Assembly (NCBI GenBank): GCA_947579665.1
Contig: OX388352.1
Span: forward strand, 33,102,216-33,166,215
Source: Sympetrum striolatum
Lineage: Eukaryota; Arthropoda; Insecta; Odonata; Libellulidae
Length of the DNA stretch: 64,000 nt
Reading direction: 5' to 3'
Part shown: piece after piece, positions 10,165-21,540 of the stretch
Layout of the letters: the number at the start of each line of letters is the position of its first letter
Position numbering within the stretch: the stretch's first letter is position 1
Notes under the pieces: model-generated
Told to the model about the DNA's origin: nothing
Database searches by the model: none
The model's input: only the letters and a program-made list of their open reading frames with translations
Program-made: the position numbers and the translations under genes

Positions 10165-13100
10165 TCTTACTACTCATCGAGTTAGCACAGTTACTTCCTT
10201 CAAGTGGTAAATTTTACCTTAGCCACCTTTAAATGGTGATTATTCACAAATACACATACACATCAAGCTATTTTAGTGATCTTTCTATTTTTTAGAGCTG
10301 CGTCACTGCGAGTGTATGTTAGCAGCAATAATAAGCTCTAAGATAAATGAGGCATCAGTTAAACATGGTCGGTCAAGCGTACTGCCTGGTTACAAGGAGT
10401 TGGCTAATCAAAGTACGCTCTTTAAATCCTTCTTCGAGGGACTGAGTGGTTGTATTCATAGTGCCAAAGGCAACACGTGGAAAAGGAAATATAACTTGGC
10501 GATAGCTTGGTAATGTCTCTAACGAACTATTTTTTGTATAAAATATAACGATAATGAAAAAAAGAAATAACAACAAGAATTTAATTTAAAGGATTTTACA
10601 AGACCTGTAGATACAAAAAATAAAATCCACTTAAGAGTGGTTTCGGTGGGCTTATATGCAAGCATGAAAGCAACTTACTGCATCTGTCTCTAGTGAATAA
10701 TAGTGCTATTTTATTACCACTTTGTTTTCGCACGTTAACTCTCTCCATCTTGAGTGGGCGTTTCCCAGTATCGCGAGTGTTCATCCATAAACCTCCTCTC
10801 GAGGAGTTAATTACCCGCAACCTGAATCTTTTTGTATTTAATTGTATCTAGATCTGGCTTGCAGCTATGCATATATTTGAACATCCTGATGAATATTAAT
10901 TAGTAGATAGGATATGTATTTTTGATACCTTCGTGATTTTCTTTCCTCCCATTTTCCCCCTTAGGATTAGTAATTGTTATTCATTTCTTGTAATCAATCA
11001 TTTTTTATTATTTATTTTTTTTTCATTTGTAATTACTATACTGTTATTTTTCATATGTGTTTTCGCGGATATTTTTCTCCCCCTTCTCTGAGGGTGTTTT
11101 CCCGCAACGCGGGTTTTCCTTCGTCAAGCTTCAGTTGGAAAGACTTTTTCTTACACTGTATTCTTTCTTTTTGTTTTAATTTATATTTGTAGATATTATA
11201 CCGACACACGAGGTTAGGTAAAAGAGAGGTTCATCTGAGCCTAACCTCGCCAGGAAAGGGCCAAAGTAAATAACTGACTATCATATGTCTTTCGGACAAT
11301 TGCGTCTCACGGACAAGGTTTGGTTGGGTTGGATCTATCAAACGAATGCAACAAAGAGGAAAAATTTAAAAATACATATATAAATACATTTCCGCGATGA
11401 AATAATAATCATAAACATGATTTTATAGAAGGCTTAGATTAACCATATTCGAAAAAAGCGTGAATAACTTTGTTGGTGTTATTACGAAATAAAATATACA
11501 ATTCTTTAAGAATATCTTAATCAAAAGCGTGCTCCATCAAAATTACTAATTAAGTTGTACTGACAGCTTGTCAAAAGCAATGGTTTGGAACTTTAAAAAT
11601 CATAGATCAAAGGAGGAGGACATTTTAAAATTTATCGAAGCAGAAGAGCGTTATAATATAAATTTTTGATTTTCGCGTAAAAATGTTTAGTAAAATGTCT
11701 TTCTTAGAAGAGAATGTATAAAGAGATAGAGAGGCGCATGGATGCAGATGAGAGAGTTTTATATGATCAGAAATTGTGGGAGTTAGCCGAAAAGGGTGTA
11801 AATGAGTTCATTTTGAAACCTTTTTGGAGCAAATGTGTCGGGATGTACTTAAAGTTGTATTTATTGGGAAAAGCATTAGTGCAAACCGAATACCATTGGA
11901 ATGAATGCCTTGGGGAACGTGTGAAGAAATACAGGAAGAGCACAGTCGGTAATGATTGGGAAATGCATTCATGCTGGTTGAGATACTCGGAACAAAGAGA
12001 CCATGTGTAAAGCGTGTTACACTGATATGGCCAAGGGAAAAGATACATTAAATCAAAAATATTAAGATCGTTCATACATCGTACATAATGTAGGGAAGTT
12101 ATTGTGGAGTAATCAACTGGCAAAAGGTAAATTCCTGTTCAAGTGCCGGCCTAAAAAGATGGGAAACAGTGGTTTAATGAGGTGATTAAGATTCATTGAA
12201 AGGAAATAATTAGACTGATTAGATGAAGTTAATTTTTGAAGAGATGTGGATGCACGAACCGAAATTGGTATTAGAAGGGGGGAAATAAGAAGTTATGTAA
12301 ACGAATGAGAACACCAACGTGTTTACAACAAGAGAGAAATTGTTATGTTTATATTTATGTTATGTATGTGTGTTCTTATGAATCAGCCTTACGGAAAGCC
12401 ATCATGATAATACAAGAATCGCAAAACGAAAAACTCTACAAACGATCGCATTCATAATTTGAGGGTGAAAGTCTAAAATCGAGAAGAAAACCGAGGATTG
12501 TTTATCCTCTGGACCACAGAAATAGATACAAACATTTGGCAACCATTTCCACGCTTCAATGATTATGGTTACCAAAAATAGACGCGGTGGAGTCCTAAAT
12601 GTCCTTCTATGGAGGATAAAACGAGTAATAAAAATCAAATCAAGCGAGGAGACTAAAATGTCAATGATCCTTTACGCAGGTGACGATCCCGGAAAATATG
12701 AAGACGAGGGAGAATACGTGACGAAGAATTGGGGGTCAAAAACAAATCCCGGTAAAAACGTCCTTGTCAAAGATTTACCAGTTCTACTCCGATTTTCCCG
12801 TGATGTTTCATCGTAAAAAATTAACCAAAGTCGGAATGTTTTTGTCGAAAGGGTCGAAGCATCGAGACGTTATTTTTAAGATGTAAAAATGAGAACACTT
12901 TGCTTTGAGAGAATCGCGAGCGAGAGGCCAACCAACTCCTACTTTGGACGGAAATAGGTCTCTAATTTGAGAGTATGCCACAAAAATAGCCGTTACGAGG
13001 CCCAAGTATGTTCCATTGAGCGCCTGCCGCTCATTTAAAGTGGTCCAATAGCTGAGGAAGTGTAGCGGCACTTAGGTGAAAAATTGGCAAATGGAAATGC

Positions 13101-13663
13101 CTTCTCAAATTCCACGCTAACCGCTAAGTGCTCTGCTCCTCTTAGGGTAAGCATCAAACTACGCCCATTTATACGCTTAATTAAATGAGTGCAAAGAGGT
13201 TCGTCAGCGGGATTACTCTACCATAAGTTTGAATTTATCCATCCAGAACTTTGCCCTTTCATGATATAAGGAAAGTACTGATTTTAAGCTACTGCAAATG
13301 TAATGAAAAATATAAAAAATTGGGTCTGCGTCGGACCAGACGGTGGAAGTTATACTTCTTTGGCCATTGATGCTTGTCAGAAAAGTGTCATTTTGGGATA
13401 CAAAATATCCCGAAAAAAATGTTCACATTGGATGTTGATAGTGGTTCAAATCGCTTGACTTCAGCCCATTTAAAAAAAAATGCCTAGTATCCCAAACGAA
13501 ATCTGATATAAGAATTCTCCTTAATTTTAACCAGTTTTTCATCCACGAAAATGACCAAACTTGATCGATTAATAATTTTAATTTCAAAATCCAGCCTTTG
13601 CATTTTGCAATCTCAGGTAATATTTTTTGCATATTAAAGCATAAACACGTTGGAGGGGAATTC
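10165..13663. other. AT-rich non-coding stretch
   Basis: Apart from the hairpin at 11209-11249, I see nothing supportable. The overlapping open frames at 11714-12123 on both strands have no domain signature. Confidence 0.45.
11209..11249. repeat. Inverted repeat / hairpin, 10-bp stem
   Basis: CGAGGTTAGG at 11209-11218 pairs perfectly with CCTAACCTCG at 11240-11249 across a 21-nt spacer. No flanking gene explains it. Confidence 0.7.
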
Positions 13664-13753
13664 CGCGCGGGGTTACAAGTCTGGTGAATGGTTAAGACGC
13701 TTGCCTACCACGCTAGAGTCCCTGGTTCGATCCCTGGCTGGAATTTTTTTTTT
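13664..13753 (+). ncRNA. tRNA-like Pol III unit (tRNA pseudogene or SINE head)
   Basis: The A-box-like TGGTGAATGGTTAAG (from 13682) and the B box GGTTCGATCCC (13724-13734) are spaced as in a tRNA. A run of ten T begins 10 nt after the B box (13744-13753), which would be a strong Pol III terminator. The acceptor-stem halves do not pair convincingly, so I do not call a functional tRNA. GAATGGTTAAG resembles the D-arm of Leu/Ser tRNAs. It could be a tRNA pseudogene, a minimal SINE or a short Pol III transcript. Confidence 0.55.
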
Positions 13754-16700
13754 CAGAAATTATTTTTCAAAAAATCTAACGCGAAAAATCTCACGCGTTA
13801 CCCGGTTTTTCGACCGACACCCCATCCCGTTACAACGAGCGCAAATAAATATAACTTCAAAATTTTAATGACAGCATTGACCTGGAAACCAATACCTGGA
13901 GAATGTTCTATATTCTACATAGTCAAGTCTCTCTTATCATACCATATCCATTCACTCGGTAACTTTCTTCTGAGTAATTGGGATTTCATTTATTAATTGG
14001 AAGAATTTAATTTTTCTTTTCATTAAGGCAACGTTTCGCGACTTTGGATGTTTGCCTAGGTGTATGGGTGTTCAGCCAGTGGAAAAATATTTCATAATCC
14101 GAATTTACAAAGAAGGAACAGGTAAAGAAAGTACTCACTCTGAAAAAGTCATGCACGCAAGCAACATATCAATTTTTATTGAGATACACAAATATATGAA
14201 GAATGGAGGTCTCAGAGACACTGGATGAAAGATAAGAATGTATCACAGTGATGCCAATCGTTCTGTAAGATATTTTAAAATCTCATTATATAATTAAATT
14301 CTTATTGCCTATCTTGATAGATGGAGTATTTTTCTTTTGGCACAGTGGAAAGAAAAATTTACCTCTCATTTACTTGCGTTAATTATGGTCATTCAATATT
14401 GAAAGTTATATAGTGCTAATCATAGAATCATTGCTCAATACTTTTTGGAAGTTTTCTTTTGGTTCAATCTTACGGCTCACTGAGGACAGGAAAAATTGTC
14501 TAACTACTCATCTTGACTTGTACGTTTTTGAGTATTTCCTGGCTAATTGCGTAAATATTGAGGTCCAAATGGTCTCAAGGTTCAACAATCAGCGTAAATA
14601 TAGCCATTATTCGAACAATGAATCCAATTAATATTAAAGAAAATAGTTGGACTCACGCTCATTAAATCTAAGGCATTCTGGATTAGAAAATCCATTAGTA
14701 AATCAAGCTGGTAAGAATAACGATCGCACTTCATCAACTTCTGCATTTCTCTGTTGTCTTCCTTCATATTTTTCCCATCCTCTTCTGTTTCTTCATCACT
14801 CCAAATTTTCTTCATTCCTTAACCTGTCAAAACTGTCAATTTTATCCTTATACTCTCTCTCCATCTTCACTCATCCTTCCAACATTAACTTCCGTCTCTC
14901 AAAGCACAGTTTCTCCCTAATATACGTCCAATCCTGTTTTTTCTCCTTCCATTGACCGTTTTCATCTGTTTTCCTTCTAGTATCCACAATCACAAGTCTG
15001 AATCCCTTATTCAGTTTGTCAAATTAAATTTTCTCTGTATAGTATTTGTACTTAATATTATTATTTACTTTAGTAATATTTGCTCCAAATTATATTTATT
15101 TATTTTAGTTTTACCTGTACCTAATATCGAATATTTTAGTTCTATCCCTTTTTAGATATTACTATTTATGGGGCCTTCAAAAAGTTTTGATGCAAATATG
15201 AAGATATCCTTAGTCTGGAGTATTTTGTTTCTAAGGTGAGAAATATGGACCTAAGGAAAAGAACGCAAATATACTGGAGGCCTTAGAAATAAGGGCTTTC
15301 CAGTGACAAGAGAGAAAATGCTGGTTTGAAAAGAAAAGTAACTAAGAGGAAGAAGACAGGTTTTCGTAGAATAAATTCAGATAACATAGGCATGTGAAAT
15401 ACTAAGAGGATATGGATTTAATAATTAGCAATAGAGTGAGGCTCAAACGAAAATATACGAATAGAGTTAGGCTCAAACGAAAATAGACGAAGGGGAAGAA
15501 AATCACAATACTTGCAATTGGAGAAGCGAAAAGTTATTAAAACAATCGCAAAATTTATGGAATATACAGGATAGAGATGGACACGTTTTAAGATGTAGAC
15601 AACACAGGAGCATTGAGATAAGGTAAAATTGAGTAATTCAAAGTAAGAGCAATACAAACCGCTGCAGGGAAACTTATCTTTCTACGTGGGCTCCTTCAAA
15701 CCAGAATTCATTCACTACAGATAGAACATACGGTGCATGAGCCTATTGACAATTAGGGAAGTAATGTATACGTCTGTCATATTAATCAGTGATATCGATT
15801 CATACTGTCTTGGAATTTAGTCTGAGCTACAGGGGAATAACCACAAGATTAAACAACTAAAGATTCCTTCCAACGAAAAAATTACACCCTATGATATCAA
15901 GGGGTATAAAATCGCAGCTACCTATATTTAAAATTTAGGGCGCGAAGCCATTCTTCCAGAAATACCCTTCACAAATCTGAAACAACCCAGCAGAAAGTTG
16001 AACGCACTCATAAATTTCATAATAAATTACTTCGGTGATTTCTTAGGTTAGAAGGTCTGAATGAAAAATTACCTAGGCTCACCCGTTAATTCGAGTTCCC
16101 TGCTGAAAATCTACTCAGAAATTCACGGATTAAACGGTTCTTGTTCTTTAATTGAAAAATGATTGACACCCAGGAGTCCTGCAGCAGTTTTTATTCGTTC
16201 CACTGATATCTGAATGGATCATGGTTTTGCAAATTGAAGAGTTTTGAATGCGAATCGCTCAGACGTAACTGCATAGCAATGTTCGAATTGACCATATCGT
16301 ACTGATGAAAACGGCGTTGAGTTGTTAGAATGAACCGTTAACTATGTATTCAGATTCAGTAATTCCGTATAATTTATCACTGTTTTTTAGACATTTTCTT
16401 GCAGAACCTTCGACATACTTTATATCCATTCACAGTCAATCTTTTAATTACAAAAATGAGAAGTGTGACGGAACATTTATTAGAAACGCGTTTTTATCTT
16501 AAGCTCATTGAAAGTTCTCATAAATTTATGATGATGATAAAGTACTGCGTTTTGGGCCACAGATGGAAAATGGACATCATAACATTAAAATTAACAAAAG
16601 AAAAAGAGGCAAGATACCAAAGACATTAGGATTCGTATACTAATAACCTACACCTTTTCATCCCACAACATAAAATCGCTAGATTAATCCATAAATGGTT

Positions 16701-17571
16701 GTCCCTCAGTATATTAAAGGCCATGTTAACTTTTAAAAACACAGCTGTGGAATATTCTCATTCTATTCGTTCCGGACAAATGTTTCCTAGACATTAAAAT
16801 TCATAAGTAATAACTATTTATTCGAAAATAAAATAACTACAGTTCATAACTGCTGCCAGAGAATAAAATTCAACCTAGCTTTGTGTACGTAAGTAAACAT
16901 TTGAACGTTTTTTCTACCCGAAGCTAACATGTTAAGATCGTACTCATATCACACTCTAATAATAATATTCTTCAACTCTAATTTTAGTACTATTTGCACT
17001 TTGATTTCAATCGATGGCTAAAGTAATGGAAATCAAAACTATACATTCCATGAAGTCATTTGCTGTCTTATTTTTAATTCAATGAATTTTCGAGAAAAAT
17101 ACTGCGATTATTTATCAGGGGCACATACTCAGCCGAACAGTGGAGCAGGATGAGAAAATAGATTAAGCGGACGGGAAAAGAGACTGTAGACAGGCTTCCC
17201 CTTGCTGTCACAGCCACTTTAAAGAGACTGTCATCTAGTTCCCTCGCCGCCTAAATTTCACATTGACATTCCCAAGTGGATGAAGGGCAGCCAAAGTAAT
17301 CAGTTGATTCTCACAACACTTTTTTAATACGGACATTATTTGCTACAACTAGGTTTATGCCTGGGAATCATCATTAGGCTCTGTCTTTATAGTGCAATAA
17401 AATTATGAGAGGAAACGGGATCCTTCGACAAAAATTGACTATTCACGATTTTCAGAGTATATGCGGCAAAAAGAAATAACAAAGAGCAGCGCAAAATTTG
17501 GTAGTAACGCCTGACAACGTCGAGCAAAATAAATCATCTTATTGCAAAATGCTGGATTTCCGGAAAAAAAT
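13754..17571. other. AT-rich non-coding stretch
   Basis: Contains a pyrimidine-rich segment at about 14710-14980 and the tandem duplication at 15430-15489. Nothing else is recognised. Confidence 0.45.
15430..15489 (+). repeat. 30-bp tandem duplication
   Basis: Two adjacent 30-bp units (15430-15459, 15460-15489) share AGGCTCAAACGAAAATA and differ at two positions. It looks like a recent replication-slippage duplication. Confidence 0.85.
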
Positions 17572-17579
17572 ATTGCACA
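17572..17579 (+). repeat. Left 8-bp target-site duplication of the compound hAT-like element
   Basis: ATTGCACA lies directly before the terminal TAGAGATGGGCGCC and recurs exactly at 23995-24002. Confidence 0.75.
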
Positions 17580-17662
17580 TAGAGATGGGCGCCGCGCCGA
17601 TTACGCCAGCCGCCGACAATATCGGGCACGCCGCCGCCGCCGAAAAAATAACTACGGCGCGC

Positions 17663-17704
17663 CGCCGCGCCGCCGCCGGAAATTTTTTCGGCGGCGGCGC
17701 GGCG
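17663..17704. repeat. Perfect 16-bp G+C-only hairpin
   Basis: CGCCGCGCCGCCGCCG (17663-17678) is the exact reverse complement of 17689-17704, across a 10-nt loop (GAAATTTTTT). It sits in the left GCC-rich subterminal block of the hAT-like element. Every stem pair is G:C, so the DNA or RNA hairpin would be very stable. Confidence 0.9.
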
Positions 17705-17855
17705 TGACTTGGATTTAAAAACTAAGTCCCACAGTCGAAAATATGCTTAGAAGTAGTTCGAAGAGATGCGCTTTGAACTGATAGAACACATCTCGGGCTT
17801 TCCACGAGGGCGCTGAGTTATTAAAACCATTAAACAATCATCGATGATTATCCTT

Positions 17856-19500
17856 GGTTCGACGCTAGGTCAGGGCAAATATTCTCCCGTTTAATTTACA
17901 TTGCGATTTTTAAGATTTTTTTAAATCACTTCCCGATAAGATAGAAACGTGAAACTCGGCATGTAGAGATCAATTGCAAATTTTATGTACGCTGTTCACC
18001 GTTTCGCTGATGGCCCTTGGTTCGATCTCAGTGAGGTATTCATATTCCTCAATGCATTTTTTATGGAGATAACGGAAGCCAATTTTAGGTACTTCCCGGC
18101 ATGATATCGACTTCAAACTTTGCATTAAATAAGATTAAGTCAGAACAAGTCATACTGTGCATTCACATATGTCCTGGGTTCAACACCAGCCGTCTCTACA
18201 ATCAGAAGGTGATCCGATTTTTAAGAATTGTTTTGAACCCTTTCCCAATAATATAGAAACTTGAAATTCGGCATATAGATAAAGATCATTGATATGTTTC
18301 AAATACTCAGTTTTAGGATTCCTTGATCGTCCTTGGTTCGATCTCAGAGAGCCATTTACATTTCGTATGCATTGTAGATGGGGGTAATGGAGTTATATCA
18401 GGACATTCCTGTTATGATATACAAGCGTCATTGACTTGAAATTTTTACGACGTTTTGGCCATTACGTGTAACCGACAAACAATTGCAATATTGAACCTCA
18501 GTGTCATGGGTTCGATTCCAGAGGGCCCCAAAGTCCCGATTTTTCCCCTTTAAATGTATTGCTTTAATTTTCGGGATTTTTTAAAAATTACTTTCTTGAT
18601 AGGAAGAGAATCAAAACTCAAGGAGCTTATATATATGGTCATCATCTATCAAAAACATAAATGACTTTTACGGAAAAAGTCCTTGGTTCGACGCTAGGAC
18701 GATGCAAAAATCTGCCCTTTAAAAACCTTGTGATAGTTTTTCATTATTTTTTTAATGCACTTATGGAAATGATAGGAAGTTCGTGCTTGGCTAGTAGATG
18801 TATATTAAGACTCGGTTTAAGAAAAAAATTATATGTGACCATGCTGTTCCTAGGTGCGATGCCAGAGCACGTTAACATTTCTCACATAAGGAAAATATGT
18901 GAAAGGTAGGACGTCGTTTGAGGCAGTTGCAGCCAATATTTCTGCCTTAATTTTCACATATAGTTAGAGATGATGATCTTCTGTTGTGCTGCATAGTAAG
19001 TATGACCAGAAAGACCCGGGTTCGATGCCAGGCAATTAAATTACAGCGAATTTTAAGAATATTTTCAATCCTTTTTTTGCTATTGAGGACCGTCGGAGAT
19101 AACGGAAACAAAGTTTAGGCACTTCCCGGCATGATATCGAGTTGAAACTTTGCATTAAATGAGATCAAGTTCTAACAAGTCATACTGTGCATTCACAGCT
19201 GCCAATATGTTATATCCAATGCATTTCAGATAGGGGATAATGGAGTCTTATTTCAGGACCTTCCCGGTATGATATTTACTTCAAACTTAGTATTAATTAA
19301 GATTAGGTCTTAACAAGTTATTATGCCTATTTGCATATTCCAATAGGTGCTGAGTTCGACACCAGGCGTTTACAAAAATTAGAAATTGCACCAATTTTTT
19401 AGTTTTTTTTTGAAGCCCTTCCCGATAACATTGAAGCTCAAAACATGAAATGTGAACAAATATTATAAATACCTTTTATAAGCTTGCATTATGCAAGGTA
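17856..19500 (+). repeat. Tandem array of about 165-bp units, each with a B-box-like motif
   Basis: A motif of the form GGTTCGAYNCCAG recurs at 17856, 18019, 18177, 18335, 18509, 18685, 18853, 19019 and 19353. The intervals are 163, 158, 158, 174, 176, 168, 166 and 334 (two periods). A second conserved box, CTTCCCGRTADGATA-like, follows most motifs by about 70-85 bp (17929, 18092, 18241, 18404, 19122, 19260, 19418). Units also repeat in a longer pattern: the segment at 18062-18176 recurs at about 19086-19206, offset about 1,030 bp. The core matches the TFIIIC B box/tRNA T-arm consensus GGTTCGANNCC, but no tRNA-like A box or cloverleaf is evident. Long open frames here are chance. Confidence 0.8.
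19484..19498. repeat. Palindrome at the array 3' end
   Basis: CTTGCAT-T-ATGCAAG. The second array copy has the equivalent palindrome at 34061-34077, followed in both by a TTTTACTCGTATA-type string. This marks a shared 3' boundary region. Confidence 0.8.
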
Positions 19501-19543
19501 CTTTTACTCGTATATAATAACATATTTCATACGTGATATAATT

Positions 19544-19584
19544 CATACAATTTATTGCGGAAGATGTAACTTCCGCAATGTATG
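19544..19584. repeat. Hairpin downstream of the array
   Basis: ATTGCGGAAG (19554-19563) pairs perfectly with CTTCCGCAAT (19570-19579) over a 6-nt loop. An outer CATAC/GTATG pair lies beyond a 5-nt bulge. A remnant (TGTAATCTCCGCAT) follows the second array copy near 34130, suggesting that the hairpin belongs to the repeat's 3' end. Confidence 0.75.
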
Positions 19585-21490
19585 TTCGTTTTCGAATGTT
19601 TATAATAGAAAATAGGGATTTAAAATAACACAAATAAAATTCAGTCTTTTCTCAGAATACTATCTCGCTGGATGTTTTTAATGAATGAAGTACAGCGAAA
19701 AGTAGTAGGCAACTACTTTTTTGAACGCATTTTTCTCAAACCTCAAACCAAGGATGTATTTTCCCAGAATATTTACCAGGAAATTTTAAAGTATCGAAAA
19801 AAGATCATAAAAGGAAGAATATTATCAATAATAAGAACTTCTTTGTTTCTGAAATGAGAGTGAGTATTTAAAGAACATATAAAAACAAATTCGCTACGAA
19901 TTTCCAAATTTTTAATTTTAAATATTTTTCGTTTCTTATTTTTCTTGTAAATGTGATAAAATTTAACTATAATTAAATTTCACTGAACAGTTTTCAATTA
20001 CTGTATCTCAATGTGGTATAATACTAAAATTAATTTAGTCTAACTTTCTCTTTCAACGCGTATATTTCTACTACGTGCATCAATCTCTCTTATGAACATG
20101 GGGCCGTTTGAGATAAGTTGGACTTTAGTAATGGCAAGTAATGTGTATTCATTACGTATCATAATTTCTGTGAATATTTTTATAAAAACCATCTTGAACA
20201 TACATGTAAACCAAAATGTTAACTCCAATAAGAGAATTTTCTTCATAGGGTACAACAGTATTTTCCTGGATTACCTTCGATTCCTACTAATTGAAGCATC
20301 TTTTGATTTATAAAAAAACGTCTAATCCAGAGTTCTAAAACATTATAATCGATTTGAATATCTTTATTAGAGCAAAGTGTACTCCCGCAACCAGCACTCC
20401 CATTGAGAGGAGTTTTAGGATATGAGGGCTCTCTCTCAACGATAAGAAAAGCAGACTAGAGCCGTAGAGATCGAATAAAATGGTATTCATCCATGAGGAC
20501 TATGCGTTGTGCAAAGATTTTGTTGACAGAGTGTAACCTACTGCTGAATGTTATTAATATATTTATTTTAAACTCCTCTAATTCATTCATTTGCTTATTA
20601 TTCTTTTAGTTTGTTTAAACTTAAATGTTTTGATTTGCGTTCATCATTTATACATTTTTTATTTTCTGGAAATTTCAATTAAACGTCTATTCCTGGATTC
20701 CATACTTGAAAAATGTGGCGCAAATGTGATGTTAAACTAATTCACAACAATAGTACATCCATTGATCGACATTCTACTGGCTATTTGTGCCCAATTTGTG
20801 ATACCACTCTTTAAACGTTCTTAAAGTAATGTAGCGTAATTATAAGAAGCATGCTTTTGTTAAAATAAGGAAAGCAACGTATTTCCAAATTAACCCCTTA
20901 ATGGCGCAGAGCATGCTAGAATCGAAAAATGCTGGCCAAGAATAAGGAAACATTTTTTGAGTGTGAACTTTGAAACTTCGCATTGCCATACCTCAATAAG
21001 TTCTGCATATAATATTCCCAGACAGCGTCTTATGTGAGCTCGTTTTCCTTAAATCGGAGGGTCCGAGAGAGGATAAGAGAAAGAAATATAACTTAAAAGA
21101 CATGTTGCATGAAGTGAGTATTTCACCAACAGAAGCTAATTCAGAGATCTGATGGTAGCGATGCAATAATTCAAATATTCAACTGTGATCACTTAAAAAA
21201 TCATAATGAAGCTTAAGGGTTGATTATTTAACACTGTATTGATTTTTTCCCGATGATTCTGCTCATTTGTGTTTGGTGTGAGGCTGAAGAATTTTGCAAA
21301 AATCTAAGCCTGGCATTATTCGTGAATTTTGGTCAATTTTGACCACCTGTGGAATTTTAATAGGTAGAAATCAGCGTAAATAATTTGGTAGTAATAGGCA
21401 GGATTTATTCGAGAGTTGCCAGTACTAAAGTCCGCACTCAAGATAAGGATTTTTTTGCCAGGTTTTTTCGGTTCTAGCCCATTGTGCTGC
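19585..21490. other. AT-rich interior of the compound element
   Basis: No transposase motif or other coding signal is seen. The open frames at 19672-19857 and 20040-20313 are low-complexity AT-rich artefacts. Confidence 0.45.
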
Positions 21491-21540
21491 GTATTCAAGA
21501 TAGCTCTACATTGTCTTTGTTGGTATGATATAATTGTAAT
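21491..21540 (+). repeat. 50-bp direct repeat, LINE 3' side
   Basis: Begins GTATTCAAGATAGCTCTACA and recurs at 23753-23802 with three mismatches in 50. The two copies bracket the LINE exactly, as an unusually long target-site duplication would. Confidence 0.8.

Noticed and set aside
17498..17707. Open frame with an Ala/Arg/Gly-rich tail
   Set aside because: The tail is simply the GCC/GGC-rich end of the hAT-like element in translation, crossing its terminus. There is no domain.
18019..18341. Run of functional tRNA genes suggested by repeated GGTTCGAT motifs
   Set aside because: No A box, anticodon arm or acceptor stem can be placed upstream at tRNA spacing. Only the T-arm-like part recurs.
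17856..19500. CRISPR-like array
   Set aside because: The period is about 165 bp, the units are diverged throughout, there are no short identical repeats with unique spacers, and the context is eukaryotic.
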